A stretch of DNA of 64,000 nucleotides, from NCBI GenBank assembly GCA_963576565.1, contig OY755038.1:179651452-179715451 (forward strand), read 5' to 3'. Each line of letters starts with the position of its first letter. Positions within the stretch are counted from its first letter, which is position 1. This DNA comes from Aspidapion aeneum. Taxonomy: Eukaryota > Arthropoda > Insecta > Coleoptera > Brentidae. The notes beneath the pieces are model-generated. The model was given only the letters and a program-made list of their open reading frames with translations. It was not told the DNA's origin and ran no database searches. Shown piece by piece: positions 45,001 through 60,000 of the stretch. The translations under genes were made by a program, and so were the position numbers.

Positions 45001-48000
45001 ACAAAACTTCAATTCTAACGATTATTTCCAATATAACTAAAGCGCCAGAAATTACTTTAACAAGTCTAACACCAAAAAGTGTTATAACGGACAAAACTGC
45101 ATTTATTAGCACTACAAGTTTAACATCTGTAATAACAACCATTTCGAAAATAACAGATATTAATAAGACAACAATAACATTACCAAGTCCAACGATTAGC
45201 AAAACTTCAATTTTTACGATAATCTCCAATACAACTAAAGGGCCAGAAATTACTTTAACAAGTGTAACACTAAAAAGTATTATGACGGATAAAACCGAAT
45301 TTATTAGCACTACAAGTTTAAGATCTGTGATAACTACCATTTCAATAATGACAGATATTAATAAGACAACAATAACATTGCCAAGTCCAACCGTTAGCAA
45401 AATTTCAATACTTACGTTTATTTCCAATACAACTAAAGGGCCAGAAATTACTTTAACAAGTGTAACACTAAAAAGTATTATAACGGACAAAACCGCACTT
45501 ATTAGCACTACAAGTTTAAGATCTGTGAGAACTACCATTTCAATAATGACATATATTAATAAGACAACAATAACATTGCCAAGTCCAACTGTTAGCAAAA
45601 CTTCAATACTTACGTTTATTTCCAATACAACTAAAGGGCCAGAAATTACTTTAACAAGTGTAACACCAAAAAGTATTATAACGGACAAAACCGCATTTAT
45701 TAGCACTACAAGTCTAAGATCTGTGATAACTGCCATTTCGAAAATGACAGATATTAATAAGACTACAATAACATTACCAAGTCCAACGAGTAGCAAAACT
45801 TCAATTCTTACGATTATTTCCAATACAACCAAAGGTCCAGAAATAACTTTAATAAGTGTAACACCAAAAGGTATTATAACGGACAAAACGGCATTTATTA
45901 GCACTACAAGTCTAAGATCTGTGATAACTACCATTTCGAAAATTACAGATATTAATAAGACAACAATAACATTACCAGGTCCAGCGATTAACAAAACTTC
46001 TATTCTAACGATTATTTCCAATACAACTAAAGAGCCAGAAATTACTTTAACAAGTGTAACACCAAAAAGTATTATAACGGACAAAACCGCATTTATTAGC
46101 ACTACAAGTCTAAGATCTATAATAACTACTATTTCGAAAATGACAGATATTAATAAGACTACAATAACATTACCAAGTCCAACGATTAGCAAAACTTCAA
46201 TTCTTACGGTTATTTCCAATACAACTAAAGCGCCAGAAATAACTTTAACAAGTGTAACACCAAAAAGTATTATAACGGACAAAACGGCATTTATTAGCAC
46301 TACAAGTCTAAGATCTGTGATAACTACCCTTTCGAAAATTACAGATATTAATAAGACAACAATAACATTACCAGGTCCAAAAATTAACAAAACTTCAGTT
46401 CTAACGATTATTTCCAATATAACTAAAGCGCCAGAAATTACTTTAACAAGTCTAACACCAAAAAGTGTTATAACGGACAAAACCGCATTTATTAGCACTA
46501 CAAGTTTAAGATCTGTAATAACAACCATTTTAAAAATGACAGATATTAATAAGACAACAATTACATTACCAGGTCCAACGATTAACAAAACTTCAATTCT
46601 AACGATTATTTCCAATACAACTAAAGCGCCAGAATATACTTTAACAAGTATAACACCAAAAAGTATTATAACGGACAAAACCGCATTTATTAGCACTACA
46701 ATTTTAAGATCTGTATTAACTACCATTTCGAAAATGACAGATATTAATAAGACAAAAATAACATTACCAAGTCCAACGATCAGCAAAACTTCAATTCCAA
46801 CGATTTTTTCCAATACAACTAAAGGGCCAGAAATTACTTTAACAAGTTTATCATCAAGAAGTATTATAACGGACAAAACCGCATTTATTAGCACTATAAG
46901 TTTAAGATCTGTGATAACTACCATTTCAATAATGATAGATATTAATAAGACAACAGTAACATTACCAAGTCCAACGATTAGCAAAACTTCAATTCTTACG
47001 TTTATCTCAAATACAACTAAAGGGTCAGAAATTACTTTAACAAGTGTAACACCAAAAAGTATTATAACGGACAAAACCGCATTTATTAGCACTACAAGTC
47101 TAAGATCTGTGATAACTACCATTTCAATAATGATAGATATTAATAAGACAACAGTAACATTACCAAGTCCAACGATTAGCAAAACTTCAATTCTTAGGGT
47201 TATTTCCAATACAACTAAAGCGCCAGAAATAACTTTAACAAGTGTAACACCAAAAAGTATTATAACGGACAAAACTGCATTTATTAGCACTACAAGTTTA
47301 AGATCTGTGATAACTACCATTTCAATAATGATAGATATTAATAAGACAACAATAACATTACCAAGCCCAACGATTAGCAAAACCTCAATTCTTACGATTA
47401 TATCCAATACAACCAAAGGTCCAGAAATAACTTTAACAAGTGTAACACCAAAAAGTATTATAACGGACAAAACGGCATTTATTAGCACTACAAGTCTAAG
47501 ATCTGTGATAACTACCCTTTCGAAAATTACAGATATTAATAAGACAACAATAACATTACCAGGTCCAACGATTAACAAAACTTCAATTCTAACGATTATT
47601 TCCAATATAACTAAAGCGCCAGAAATTACTTTAACAAGTCTAACACCAAAAAGTGTTATAACGGACAAAACCGCATTTATTAGCACTACAAGTTTAAGAT
47701 CTGTAATAACAACCATTTTAAAAATGACAGATATTAATAAGACAACAATTACATTACCAAGTCCAACGATTAGCAAAACTTCAATTCTTACGTTTATTTC
47801 CAATACAACTAAAGGGCCAGAAATTACTTTAACAAGTGTAACACCAAAAAGTATTACAACGGACAAAACCGCATTTACTAGTAGTACAAGTTTAAGATCT
47901 GTGATAACTACCATTTCGAAAATGACAGATATTAATAAGACGACAATAACATTACTAAGTCCAACGATTAGCAAAACATCAATTCTTACGATAATCTCCA

Positions 48001-51000
48001 ATACAACTAAAGGGCCAGAAATTACTTTAACAAGTGTAACACTAAAAAGTATTATAACGGACAAAACCGAATTTATTAGCACTACAAGTTTAAGATCTGT
48101 GATAACTACCATTTCAATAATGACAGATATTAATAAGACAACAATAACATTGCCAAGTCCAACCGTTAGCAAAATTTCAATACTTACGTTTATTTCCAAT
48201 ACAACTAAAGGGCCAGAAATTACTTTAACAAGTGTAACACTAAAAAGTATTATAACGGACAAAACCGCACTTATTAGCACTACAAGTTTAAGATCTGTGA
48301 GAACTACCATTTCAATAATGACAGATATTAATAAGACAACAATAACATTGCCAAGTCCAACTGTTAGCAAAACTTCAATACTTACGTTTATTTCCAATAC
48401 AACTAAAGGGCCAGAAATTACTTTAACAAGTGTAACACCAAAAAGTATTATAACGGACAAAACCGCATTTATTAGCACTACAAGTCTAAGATCTGTGATA
48501 ACTGCCATTTCGAAAATGACAGATATTAATAAGACTACAATAACATTACCAAGTCCAACGAGTAGCAAAACTTCAATTCTTACGATTATTTCCAATACAA
48601 CCAAAGGTCCAGAAATAACTTTAATAAGTGTAACACCAAAAGGTATTATAACGGACAAAACGGCATTTATTAGCACTACAAGTCTAAGATCTGTGATAAC
48701 TACCATTTCGAAAATTACAGATATTAATAAGACAACAATAACATTACCAGGTCCAGCGATTAACAAAACTTCTATTCTAACGATTATTTCCAATACAACT
48801 AAAGAGCCAGAAATTACTTTAACAAGTGTAACACCAAAAAGTATTATAACGGACAAAACCGCATTTATTAGCACTACAAGTCTAAGATCTATAATAACTA
48901 CTATTTCGAAAATGACAGATATTAATAAGACTACAATAACATTACCAAGTCCAACGATTAGCAAAACTTCAATTCTTACGGTTATTTCCAATACAACTAA
49001 AGCGCCAGAAATAACTTTAACAAGTGTAACACCAAAAAGTATTATAACGGACAAAACGGCATTTATTAGCACTACAAGTCTAAGATCTGTGATAACTACC
49101 CTTTCGAAAATTACAGATATTAATAAGACAACAATAACATTACCAGGTCCAAAAATTAACAAAACTTCAGTTCTAACGATTATTTCCAATATAACTAAAG
49201 CGCCAGAAATTACTTTAACAAGTCTAACACCAAAAAGTGTTATAACGGACAAAACCGCATTTATTAGCACTACAAGTTTAAGATCTGTAATAACAACCAT
49301 TTTAAAAATGACAGATATTAATAAGACAACAATTACATTACCAGGTCCAACGATTAACAAAACTTCAATTCTAACGATTATTTCCAATACAACTAAAGCG
49401 CCAGAATATACTTTAACAAGTATAACACCAAAAAGTATTATAACGGACAAAACCGCATTTATTAGCACTACAATTTTAAGATCTGTATTAACTACCATTT
49501 CGAAAATGACAGATATTAATAAGACAAAAATAACATTACCAAGTCCAACGATCAGCAAAACTTCAATTCCAACGATTTTTTCCAATACAACTAAAGGGCC
49601 AGAAATTACTTTAACAAGTTTATCATCAAGAAGTATTATAACGGACAAAACCGCATTTATTAGCACTATAAGTTTAAGATCTGTGATAACTACCATTTCA
49701 ATAATGATAGATATTAATAAGACAACAGTAACATTACCAAGTCCAACGATTAGCAAAACTTCAATTCTTACGTTTATCTCAAATACAACTAAAGGGTCAG
49801 AAATTACTTTAACAAGTGTAACACCAAAAAGTATTATAACGGACAAAACCGCATTTATTAGCACTACAAGTTTAAGATCTGTGATAACTACCATTTCAAT
49901 AATGATAGATATTAATAAGACAACAGTAACATTACCAAGTCCAACGATTAGCAAAACTTCAATTCTTAGGGTTATTTCCAATACAACTAAAGCGCCAGAA
50001 ATAACTTTAACAAGTGTAACACCAAAAAGTATTATAACGGACAAAACTGCATTTATTAGCACTACAAGTTTAAGATCTGTGATAACTACCATTTCAATAA
50101 TGATAGATATTAATAAGACAACAATAACATTACCAAGTCCAACGATTAGCAAAACCTCAATTCTTACGATTATATCCAATACAACCAAAGGTCCAGAAAT
50201 AACTTTAACAAGTGTAACACCAAAAAGTATTATAACGGACAAAACGGCATTTATTAGCACTACAAGTCTAAGATCTGTGATAACTACCCTTTCGAAAATT
50301 ACAGATATTAATAAGACAACAATAACATTACCAGGTCCAACGATTAACAAAACTTCAATTCTAACGATTATTTCCAATATAACTAAAGCGCCAGAAATTA
50401 CTTTAACAAGTCTAACACCAAAAAGTGTTATAACGGACAAAACCACATTTATTAGCACTACAAGTTTAAGATCTGTAATAACAACCATTTTAAAAATGAC
50501 AGATATTAATAAGACAACAATAACATTGCCAGGTCCAACCGTTAGCAAAACTTTAATTCTTACGTTTATTTCCAATACAACTAAAGGGCCAGAAATTACT
50601 TTAACAAGTGTAACACCAAAAACTATTATAACGGACAAAACCGCATTTATTAGCACTACAAGTCTAAGATCTGTAATAACTACTATTTCGAAAATGACAG
50701 ATATTAATAAGACTACAATAACATTACCAAGTCCAACGATTAGCAAAACTTCAATTCTTAGGGTTATTTCCAATACAACTAAAGCGCCAGAAATAACTTT
50801 AACAAGTGTAACACCAAAAAGTATTATAACGGACAAAACCGCATTTATTAGCACTACAAGTTTAAGATCTGTGATAACTACCATTTCAATAATGATAGAT
50901 ATTAATAAGACAACAATAACATTACCAAGTCCAACGATTAGCAAAACCTCAATTCTTACGATTATATCCAATACAACCAAAGGTCCAGAAATAACTTTAA

Positions 51001-54000
51001 CAAGTGTAACACCAAAAAGTATTATAACGGACAAAACGGCAATTATTAGCACTACAAGTCTAAGATCTGTGATAACTACCCTTTCGAAAATTACAGATAT
51101 TAATAAGACAACAATAACATTACCAGGTCCAAAAATTAACAAAACTTCAATTCTAACGATTATTTCCAATATAACTAAAGCGCCAGAAATTACTTTAACA
51201 AGTCTAACACCAAAAAGTGTTATAACTGACAAAACCGCATTTATTAGCACTACAAGTTTAAGATCTGTAATAACAACCATTTTAAAAATGACAGATATTA
51301 ATAAGACAACAATTACATTACCAAGTCCAACGATTAGCAAAACTTCAATTCTTACGTTTATTTCCAATACAACTAAAGGGTCAGAAATTACTTTAACAAG
51401 CGTAACACCAAAAAGTATTATAACGGACAAAACCGCATTTATTAGCACTACAAGTCTAAGATCTGTGATAACTACCATTTCGAAAATAACAGATATTAAT
51501 AAGACAACAATAACATTACCAAGTCCAACGATTAGCAAAACTTCAATTCTAACGATTATTTCCAATATAACTAAAGCGCCAGAAATTACTTTAACAAGTG
51601 TAACACCAAAAAGTATTATAACGGACAAAACCGCATTTATTAGCACTACAAGTTTAAGATCTGTGATAACTACTATTTCAATAATGACAGATATTAATAA
51701 GACAACAATAACATTACCAAGTCCAACCGTTAGCAAAACTTCAATTCTTTCGATTATTTCCAATACAACTAAAGGCCCAGAAATAACTTTAACAAGTGTA
51801 ACACCAAAAAGTATTATAACGGACAAAATCGCATTTATTAGCACTACAAGTCTAAGATCTGTGATAACTACCATTTCGAAAATTACAGATGTTAATAAGA
51901 CAACAATAACATTACCAGTTCCAACGATTAACAAAACTTCAATTCTATCGATTATTTCCAATACAACTAAAGCGCCAGAATATACTTTAACAAGTATAAC
52001 ACCAAAAAGTATTTTAACGGACAAAACCGCATTTATTAGCACTACAAGTCTAAGATCTGTGATAACTACCATTTCGAAAATAACAGATATTAATAAGACA
52101 ACAATAACATTACCAAGTCCAACGATTAGCAAAACTTCAATTTTTACGTTTATTTCCAATACAACTAAAGGGCCAGAAATTACTTTAACAAGCTTAACAC
52201 CAAAAAGTATTATAACGGACAAAACTGCATTTATTAGGACTACAAGTCTAAGATCTGTGATAACTACCATTTCAAAAATGACAGATATTAATAAGACAAC
52301 AATAACATTACCAAGTCCAACCTTTAGTAAAACTTCAATTCTTACGTTTATTTCCAATACAACTAAAGGCCCAGAAATAACTTTAACAAGTGTAACACCA
52401 AAAAGTATTATAACGGACAAAACCGCATTTATTAGCACTACAAGTTTAAGATCTGTGATAACTACGATTTCAATAATGACAGATATTAATAAGACAACAA
52501 TAACATTACCAAGTCCAACGATTAGCAAAACATCAATTCTTACGATTACTTCCAATACAACTAAAGGCCCAGAAATAACTTTAACAAGTGTAACACTAAA
52601 AAGTTTTATAACGGACAAAACCGCATTTATTAGCACTACAAGTCTAAGATCTGTGATAACTACCATTTCGAAAATTACAGATATTAATAAGACAACAGTA
52701 ACATTACCAAGTCCAACGATTAGCAAAACCTCAATTCTCACGATTATTTCCAATACAACTAAAGGCCCAGAAATATCTTTAACAATTGTAACACCAAAAA
52801 GTATTATAACGGACAAAACCGCATTTATTAGCACTACAAGTCTAAGATCTGTGAAAACTACCATTTCGAAAATTACAGATATTAATAAGACAACAGTAAC
52901 ATTACCAAGTCCAACGATTAGCAAAACATCAATTCTTACGATTACTTCCATTACAACTAAAGGCCCAGAAATAACTTTAACAAGTGTAACACCAAAAAGT
53001 ATTATAACGGAAAAAACCGCATTTACTAGTAGTACAAGTTTAAGATCTGTGATAACTACCATTTCGAAAATGACAGATATTAATAAGACGACAGTAACAT
53101 TACTAAGTCCAACGATTAGCAAAATATCAATTCTTACGATTATTTCCAATACAACTAAAGGGCCAGAAATTACTTTAACAAGTGTAACACCAAAAAGTAT
53201 TACAATGGACAAAACCGTATTTACTAGTAGTACAAGTTTAATAATGACAGATATTAATAAGACAACAATAACATTACCAAGTCTAACCGTTAGCAAAACT
53301 TCAATTCTTACGTTTATTTCCAATACAACTAAAGGGCCAGAAATTACTTTAACAAGTGTAATACCAAAAAGTATTACAACGGACAAAACCGCATTTACTA
53401 GTAGTACAAGTTTAAGATCTGTGATAACTACCATTTCGAAAATGACAGATATTAATAAGACGACAATAACATTACTAAGTCCAACGATTAGCAAAACATC
53501 AATTCTTACAATAATTTCCAATACAATTAAAGAGCCAGAAATTACTTTAACAAGTGTAACACTAAAAAGTATTATAACGGACAAAACCGCATTTATTAGC
53601 ACTACAAGTCTAAGATCTGTGATAACTGCCATTTCGAAAATGACAGATATTAATAAGACTACAATAACTTTACCAAGTCCAACGATTAGCAAAACTTCAA
53701 TTCTTACGATTATTTTTAATACAACTAAAGCGCCAGAATATACTTTAACAAGTATAACACCAAAAAGTATTATAACGGACAAAACCGCATTTATTAGCAC
53801 TACAATTTTAAGATCTGTATTAACTACCATTTCGAAAATGACAGATATTATTAAGACAAAAATAACATTACCAAGTCCAACGATCAGCAAAACTTCAATT
53901 CCAACGATTTTTTCCAATACAACTAAAGGGCCAGAAATTACTTCAACAAGTTTAACATCAAGAAGTATTATAACGGACAAAACCGCACTTATTAGCACTA

Positions 54001-57000
54001 CAAGTTTAAGATCTGTGAGAACTACCATTTCAATAATGACAGATATTAATAAGACAACAATAACATTGCCAAGTCCAACTGTTAGCAAAACTTCAATACT
54101 TACGTTTATTTCCAATACAACTAAAGGGCCAGAAATTACTTTAACAAGTGTAACACCAAAAAGTATTATAACGGACAAAACCGCATTTATTAGCACTACA
54201 AGTCTAAGATCTGTGATAACTGCCATTTCGAAAATGACAGATATTAATAAGACTACAATAACATTACCAAGTCCAACGAGTAGCAAAACTTCAATTCTTA
54301 CGATTATTTCCAATACAACCAAAGGTCCAGAAATAACTTTAATAAGTGTAACACCAAAAGGTATTATAACGGACAAAACGGCATTTATTAGCACTACAAG
54401 TCTAAGATCTGTGATAACTACCATTTCGAAAATTACAGATATTAATAAGACAACAATAACATTACCAGGTCCAGCGATTAACAAAACTTCTATTCTAACG
54501 ATTATTTCCAATACAACTAAAGAGCCAGAAATTACTTTAACAAGTGTAACACCAAAAAGTATTATAACGGACAAAACCGCATTTATTAGCACTACAAGTC
54601 TAAGATCTATAATAACTACTATTTCGAAAATGACAGATATTAATAAGACTACAATAACATTACCAAGTCCAACGATTAGCAAAACTGCAATTCTTACGGT
54701 TATTTCCAATACAACTAAAGCGCCAGAAATAACTTTAACAAGTGTAACACCAAAAAGTATTATAATGGACAAAACGGCATTTATTAGCACTACAAGTCTA
54801 AGATCTGTGATAACTACCCTTTCGAAAATTACAGATATTAATAAGACAACAATAACATTACCAGGTCCAAAAATTAACAAAACTTCAGTTCTAACGATTA
54901 TTTCCAATATAACTAAAGCGCCAGAAATTACTTTAACAAGTCTAACACCAAAAAGTGTTATAACGGACAAAACCGCATTTATTAGCACTACAAGTTTAAG
55001 ATCTGTAATAACAACCATTTTAAAAATGACAGATATTAATAAGACAACAATTACATTACCAGGTCCAACGATTAACAAAACTTCAATTCTAACGATTATT
55101 TCCAATACAACTAAAGCGCCAGAATATACTTTAACAAGTATAACACCAAAAAGTATTATAACGGACAAAACCGCATTTATTAGCACTACAATTTTAAGAT
55201 CTGTATTAACTACCATTTCGAAAATGACAGATATTAATAAGACAAAAATAACATTACCAAGTCCAACGATCAGCAAAACTTCAATTCCAACGATTTTTTC
55301 CAATACAACTAAAGGGCCAGAAATTACTTTAACAAGTTTATCATCAAGAAGTATTATAACGGACAAAACCGCATTTATTAGCACTATAAGTTTAAGATCT
55401 GTGATAACTACCATTTCAATAATGATAGATATTAATAAGACAACAGTAACATTACCAAGTCTAACGATTAGCAAAACTTCAATTCTTACGTTTATCTCAA
55501 ATACAACTAAAGGGTCAGAAATTACTTTAACAAGTGTAACACCAAAAAGTATTATAACGGACAAAACCGCATTTATTAGCACTACAAGTTTAAGATCTGT
55601 GATAACTACCATTTCAATAATGATAGATATTAATAAGACAACAGTAACATTACCAAGTCCAACGATTAGCAAAACTTCAATTCTTAGGGTTATTTCCAAT
55701 ACAACTAAAGCGCCAGAAATAACTTTAACAAGTGTAACACCAAAAAGTATTATAACGGACAAAACTGCATTTATTAGCACTACAAGTTTAAGATCTGTGA
55801 TAACTACCATTTCAATAATGATAGATATTAATAAGACAACAATAACATTACCAAGTCCAACGATTAGCAAAACCTCAATTCTTACGATTATATCCAATAC
55901 AACCAAAGGTCCAGAAATAACTTTAACAAGTGTAACACCAAAAAGTATTATAACGGACAAAACGGCATTTATTAGCACTACAAGTCTAAGATCTGTGATA
56001 ACTACCCTTTCGAAAATTACAGATATTAATAAGACAACAATAACATTACCAGGTCCAACGATTAACAAAACTTCAATTCTAACGATTATTTCCAATATAA
56101 CTAAAGCGCCAGAAATTACTTTAACAAGTCTAACACCAAAAAGTGTTATAACGGACAAAACCACATTTATTAGCACTACAAGTTTAAGATCTGTAATAAC
56201 AACCATTTTAAAAATGACAGATATTAATAAGACAACAATAACATTGCCAGGTCCAACCGTTAGCAAAACTTTAATTCTTACGTTTATTTCCAATACAACT
56301 AAAGGGCCAGAAATTACTTTAACAAGTGTAACACCAAAAACTATTATAACGGACAAAACCGCATTTATTAGCACTACAAGTCTAAGATCTGTAATAACTA
56401 CTATTTCGAAAATGACAGATATTAATAAGACTACAATAACATTACCAAGTCCAACGATTAGCAAAACTTCAATTCTTAGGGTTATTTCCAATACAACTAA
56501 AGCGCCAGAAATAACTTTAACAAGTGTAACACCAAAAAGTATTATAACGGACAAAACCGCATTTATTAGCACTACAAGTTTAAGATCTGTGATAACTACC
56601 ATTTCAATAATGATAGATATTAATAAGACAACAATAACATTACCAAGTCCAACGATTAGCAAAACCTCAATTCTTACGATTATATCCAATACAACCAAAG
56701 GTCCAGAAATAACTTTAACAAGTGTAACACCAAAAAGTATTATAACGGACAAAACGGCAATTATTAGCACTACAAGTCTAAGATCTGTGATAACTACCCT
56801 TTCGAAAATTACAGATATTAATAAGACAACAATAACATTACCAGGTCCAAAAATTAACAAAACTTCAATTCTAACGATTATTTCCAATATAACTAAAGCG
56901 CCAGAAATTACTTTAACAAGTCTAACACCAAAAAGTGTTATAACTGACAAAACCGCATTTATTAGCACTACAAGTTTAAGATCTGTAATAACAACCATTT

Positions 57001-60000
57001 TAAAAATGACAGATATTAATAAGACAACAATTACATTACCAAGTCCAACGATTAGCAAAACTTCAATTCTTACGTTTATTTCCAATACAACTAAAGGGTC
57101 AGAAATTACTTTAACAAGCGTAACACCAAAAAGTATTATAACGGACAAAACCGCATTTATTAGCACTACAAGTCTAAGATCTGTGATAACTACCATTTCG
57201 AAAATAACAGATATTAATAAGACAACAATAACATTACCAAGTCCAACGATTAGCAAAACTTCAATTCTAACGATTATTTCCAATATAACTAAAGCGCCAG
57301 AAATTACTTTAACAAGTGTAACACCAAAAAGTATTATAACGGACAAAACCGCATTTATTAGCACTACAAGTTTAAGATCTGTGATAACTACTATTTCAAT
57401 AATGACAGATATTAATAAGACAACAATAACATTACCAAGTCCAACCGTTAGCAAAACTTCAATTCTTTCGATTATTTCCAATACAACTAAAGGCCCAGAA
57501 ATAACTTTAACAAGTGTAACACCAAAAAGTATTATAACGGACAAAATCGCATTTATTAGCACTACAAGTCTAAGATCTGTGATAACTACCATTTCGAAAA
57601 TTACAGATGTTAATAAGACAACAATAACATTACCAGTTCCAACGATTAACAAAACTTCAATTCTATCGATTATTTCCAATACAACTAAAGCGCCAGAATA
57701 TACTTTAACAAGTATAACACCAAAAAGTATTTTAACGGACAAAACCGCATTTATTAGCACTACAAGTCTAAGATCTGTGATAACTACCATTTCGAAAATA
57801 ACAGATATTAATAAGACAACAATAACATTACCAAGTCCAACGATTAGCAAAACTTCAATTTTTACGTTTATTTCCAATACAACTAAAGGGCCAGAAATTA
57901 CTTTAACAAGCGTAACACCAAAAAGTATTATAACGGACAAAACTGCATTTATTAGGACTACAAGTCTAAGATCTGTGATAACTACCATTTCAAAAATGAC
58001 AGATATTAATAAGACAACAATAACATTACCAAGTCCAACCTTTAGTAAAACTTCAATTCTTACGTTTATTTCCAATACAACTAAAGGCCCAGAAATAACT
58101 TTAACAAGTGTAACACCAAAAAGTATTATAACGGACAAAACCGCATTTATTAGCACTACAAGTTTAAGATCTGTGATAACTACGATTTCAATAATGACAG
58201 ATATTAATAAGACAACAATAACATTACCAAGTCCAACGATTAGCAAAACATCAATTCTTACGATTACTTCCAATACAACTAAAGGCCCAGAAATAACTTT
58301 AACAAGTGTAACACTAAAAAGTTTTATAACGGACAAAACCGCATTTATTAGCACTACAAGTCTAAGATCTGTGATAACTACCATTTCGAAAATTACAGAT
58401 ATTAATAAGACAACAGTAACATTACCAAGTCCAACGATTAGCAAAACCTCAATTCTCACGATTATTTCCAATACAACTAAAGGCCCAGAAATATCTTTAA
58501 CAATTGTAACACCAAAAAGTATTATAACGGACAAAACCGCATTTATTAGCACTACAAGTCTAAGATCTGTGAAAACTACCATTTCGAAAATTACAGATAT
58601 TAATAAGACAACAGTAACATTACCAAGTCCAACGATTAGCAAAACATCAATTCTTACGATTACTTCCATTACAACTAAAGGCCCAGAAATAACTTTAACA
58701 AGTGTAACACCAAAAAGTATTATAACGGAAAAAACCGCATTTACTAGTAGTACAAGTTTAAGATCTGTGATAACTACCATTTCGAAAATGACAGATATTA
58801 ATAAGACGACAGTAACATTACTAAGTCCAACGATTAGCAAAATATCAATTCTTACGATTATTTCCAATACAACTAAAGGGCCAGAAATTACTTTAACAAG
58901 TGTAACACCAAAAAGTATTACAATGGACAAAACCGTATTTACTAGTAGTACAAGTTTAATAATGACAGATATTAATAAGACAACAATAACATTACCAAGT
59001 CTAACCGTTAGCAAAACTTCAATTCTTACGTTTATTTCCAATACAACTAAAGGGCCAGAAATTACTTTAACAAGTGTAACACCAAAAAGTATTACAACGG
59101 ACAAAACCGCATTTACTAGTAGTACAAGTTTAAGATCTGTGATAACTACCATTTCGAAAATGACAGATATTAATAAGACGACAATAACATTACTAAGTCC
59201 AACGATTAGCAAAACATCAATTCTTACAATAATTTCCAATACAATTAAAGAGCCAGAAATTACTTTAACAAGTGTAACACTAAAAAGTATTATAACGGAC
59301 AAAACCGCATTTATTAGCACTACAAGTCTAAGATCTGTGATAACTGCCATTTCGAAAATGACAGATATTAATAAGACTACAATAACTTTACCAAGTCCAA
59401 CGATTAGCAAAACTTCAATTCTTACGATTATTTTTAATACAACTAAAGCGCCAGAATATACTTTAACAAGTATAACACCAAAAAGTATTATAACGGACAA
59501 AACCGCATTTATTAGCACTACAATTTTAAGATCTGTATTAACTACCATTTCGAAAATGACAGATATTATTAAGACAAAAATAACATTACCAAGTCCAACG
59601 ATCAGCAAAACTTCAATTCCAACGATTTTTTCCAATACAACTAAAGGGCCAGAAATTACTTCAACAAGTTTAACATCAAGAAGTATTATAACGGACAAAA
59701 CCGCATTTATTAGCACTATAAGTTTAAGATCTGTGATAACTACCATTTCAATAATGATAGATATTAATAAGACAACAGTAACATTACCAAGTCCAACGAT
59801 TAGCAAAACTTCAATTCTTACGTTTATCTCAAATACAACTAAAGGGTCAGAAATTACTTTAACAAGTGTAACACCAAAAAGTATTATAACGGACAAAACC
59901 GCATTTATTAGCACTACAAGTCTAGGATCTGTGATAACTACCATTACGAAAATGACAGATATTAATAAGACAACAATTACATTACCAAGTCCAACGATTA

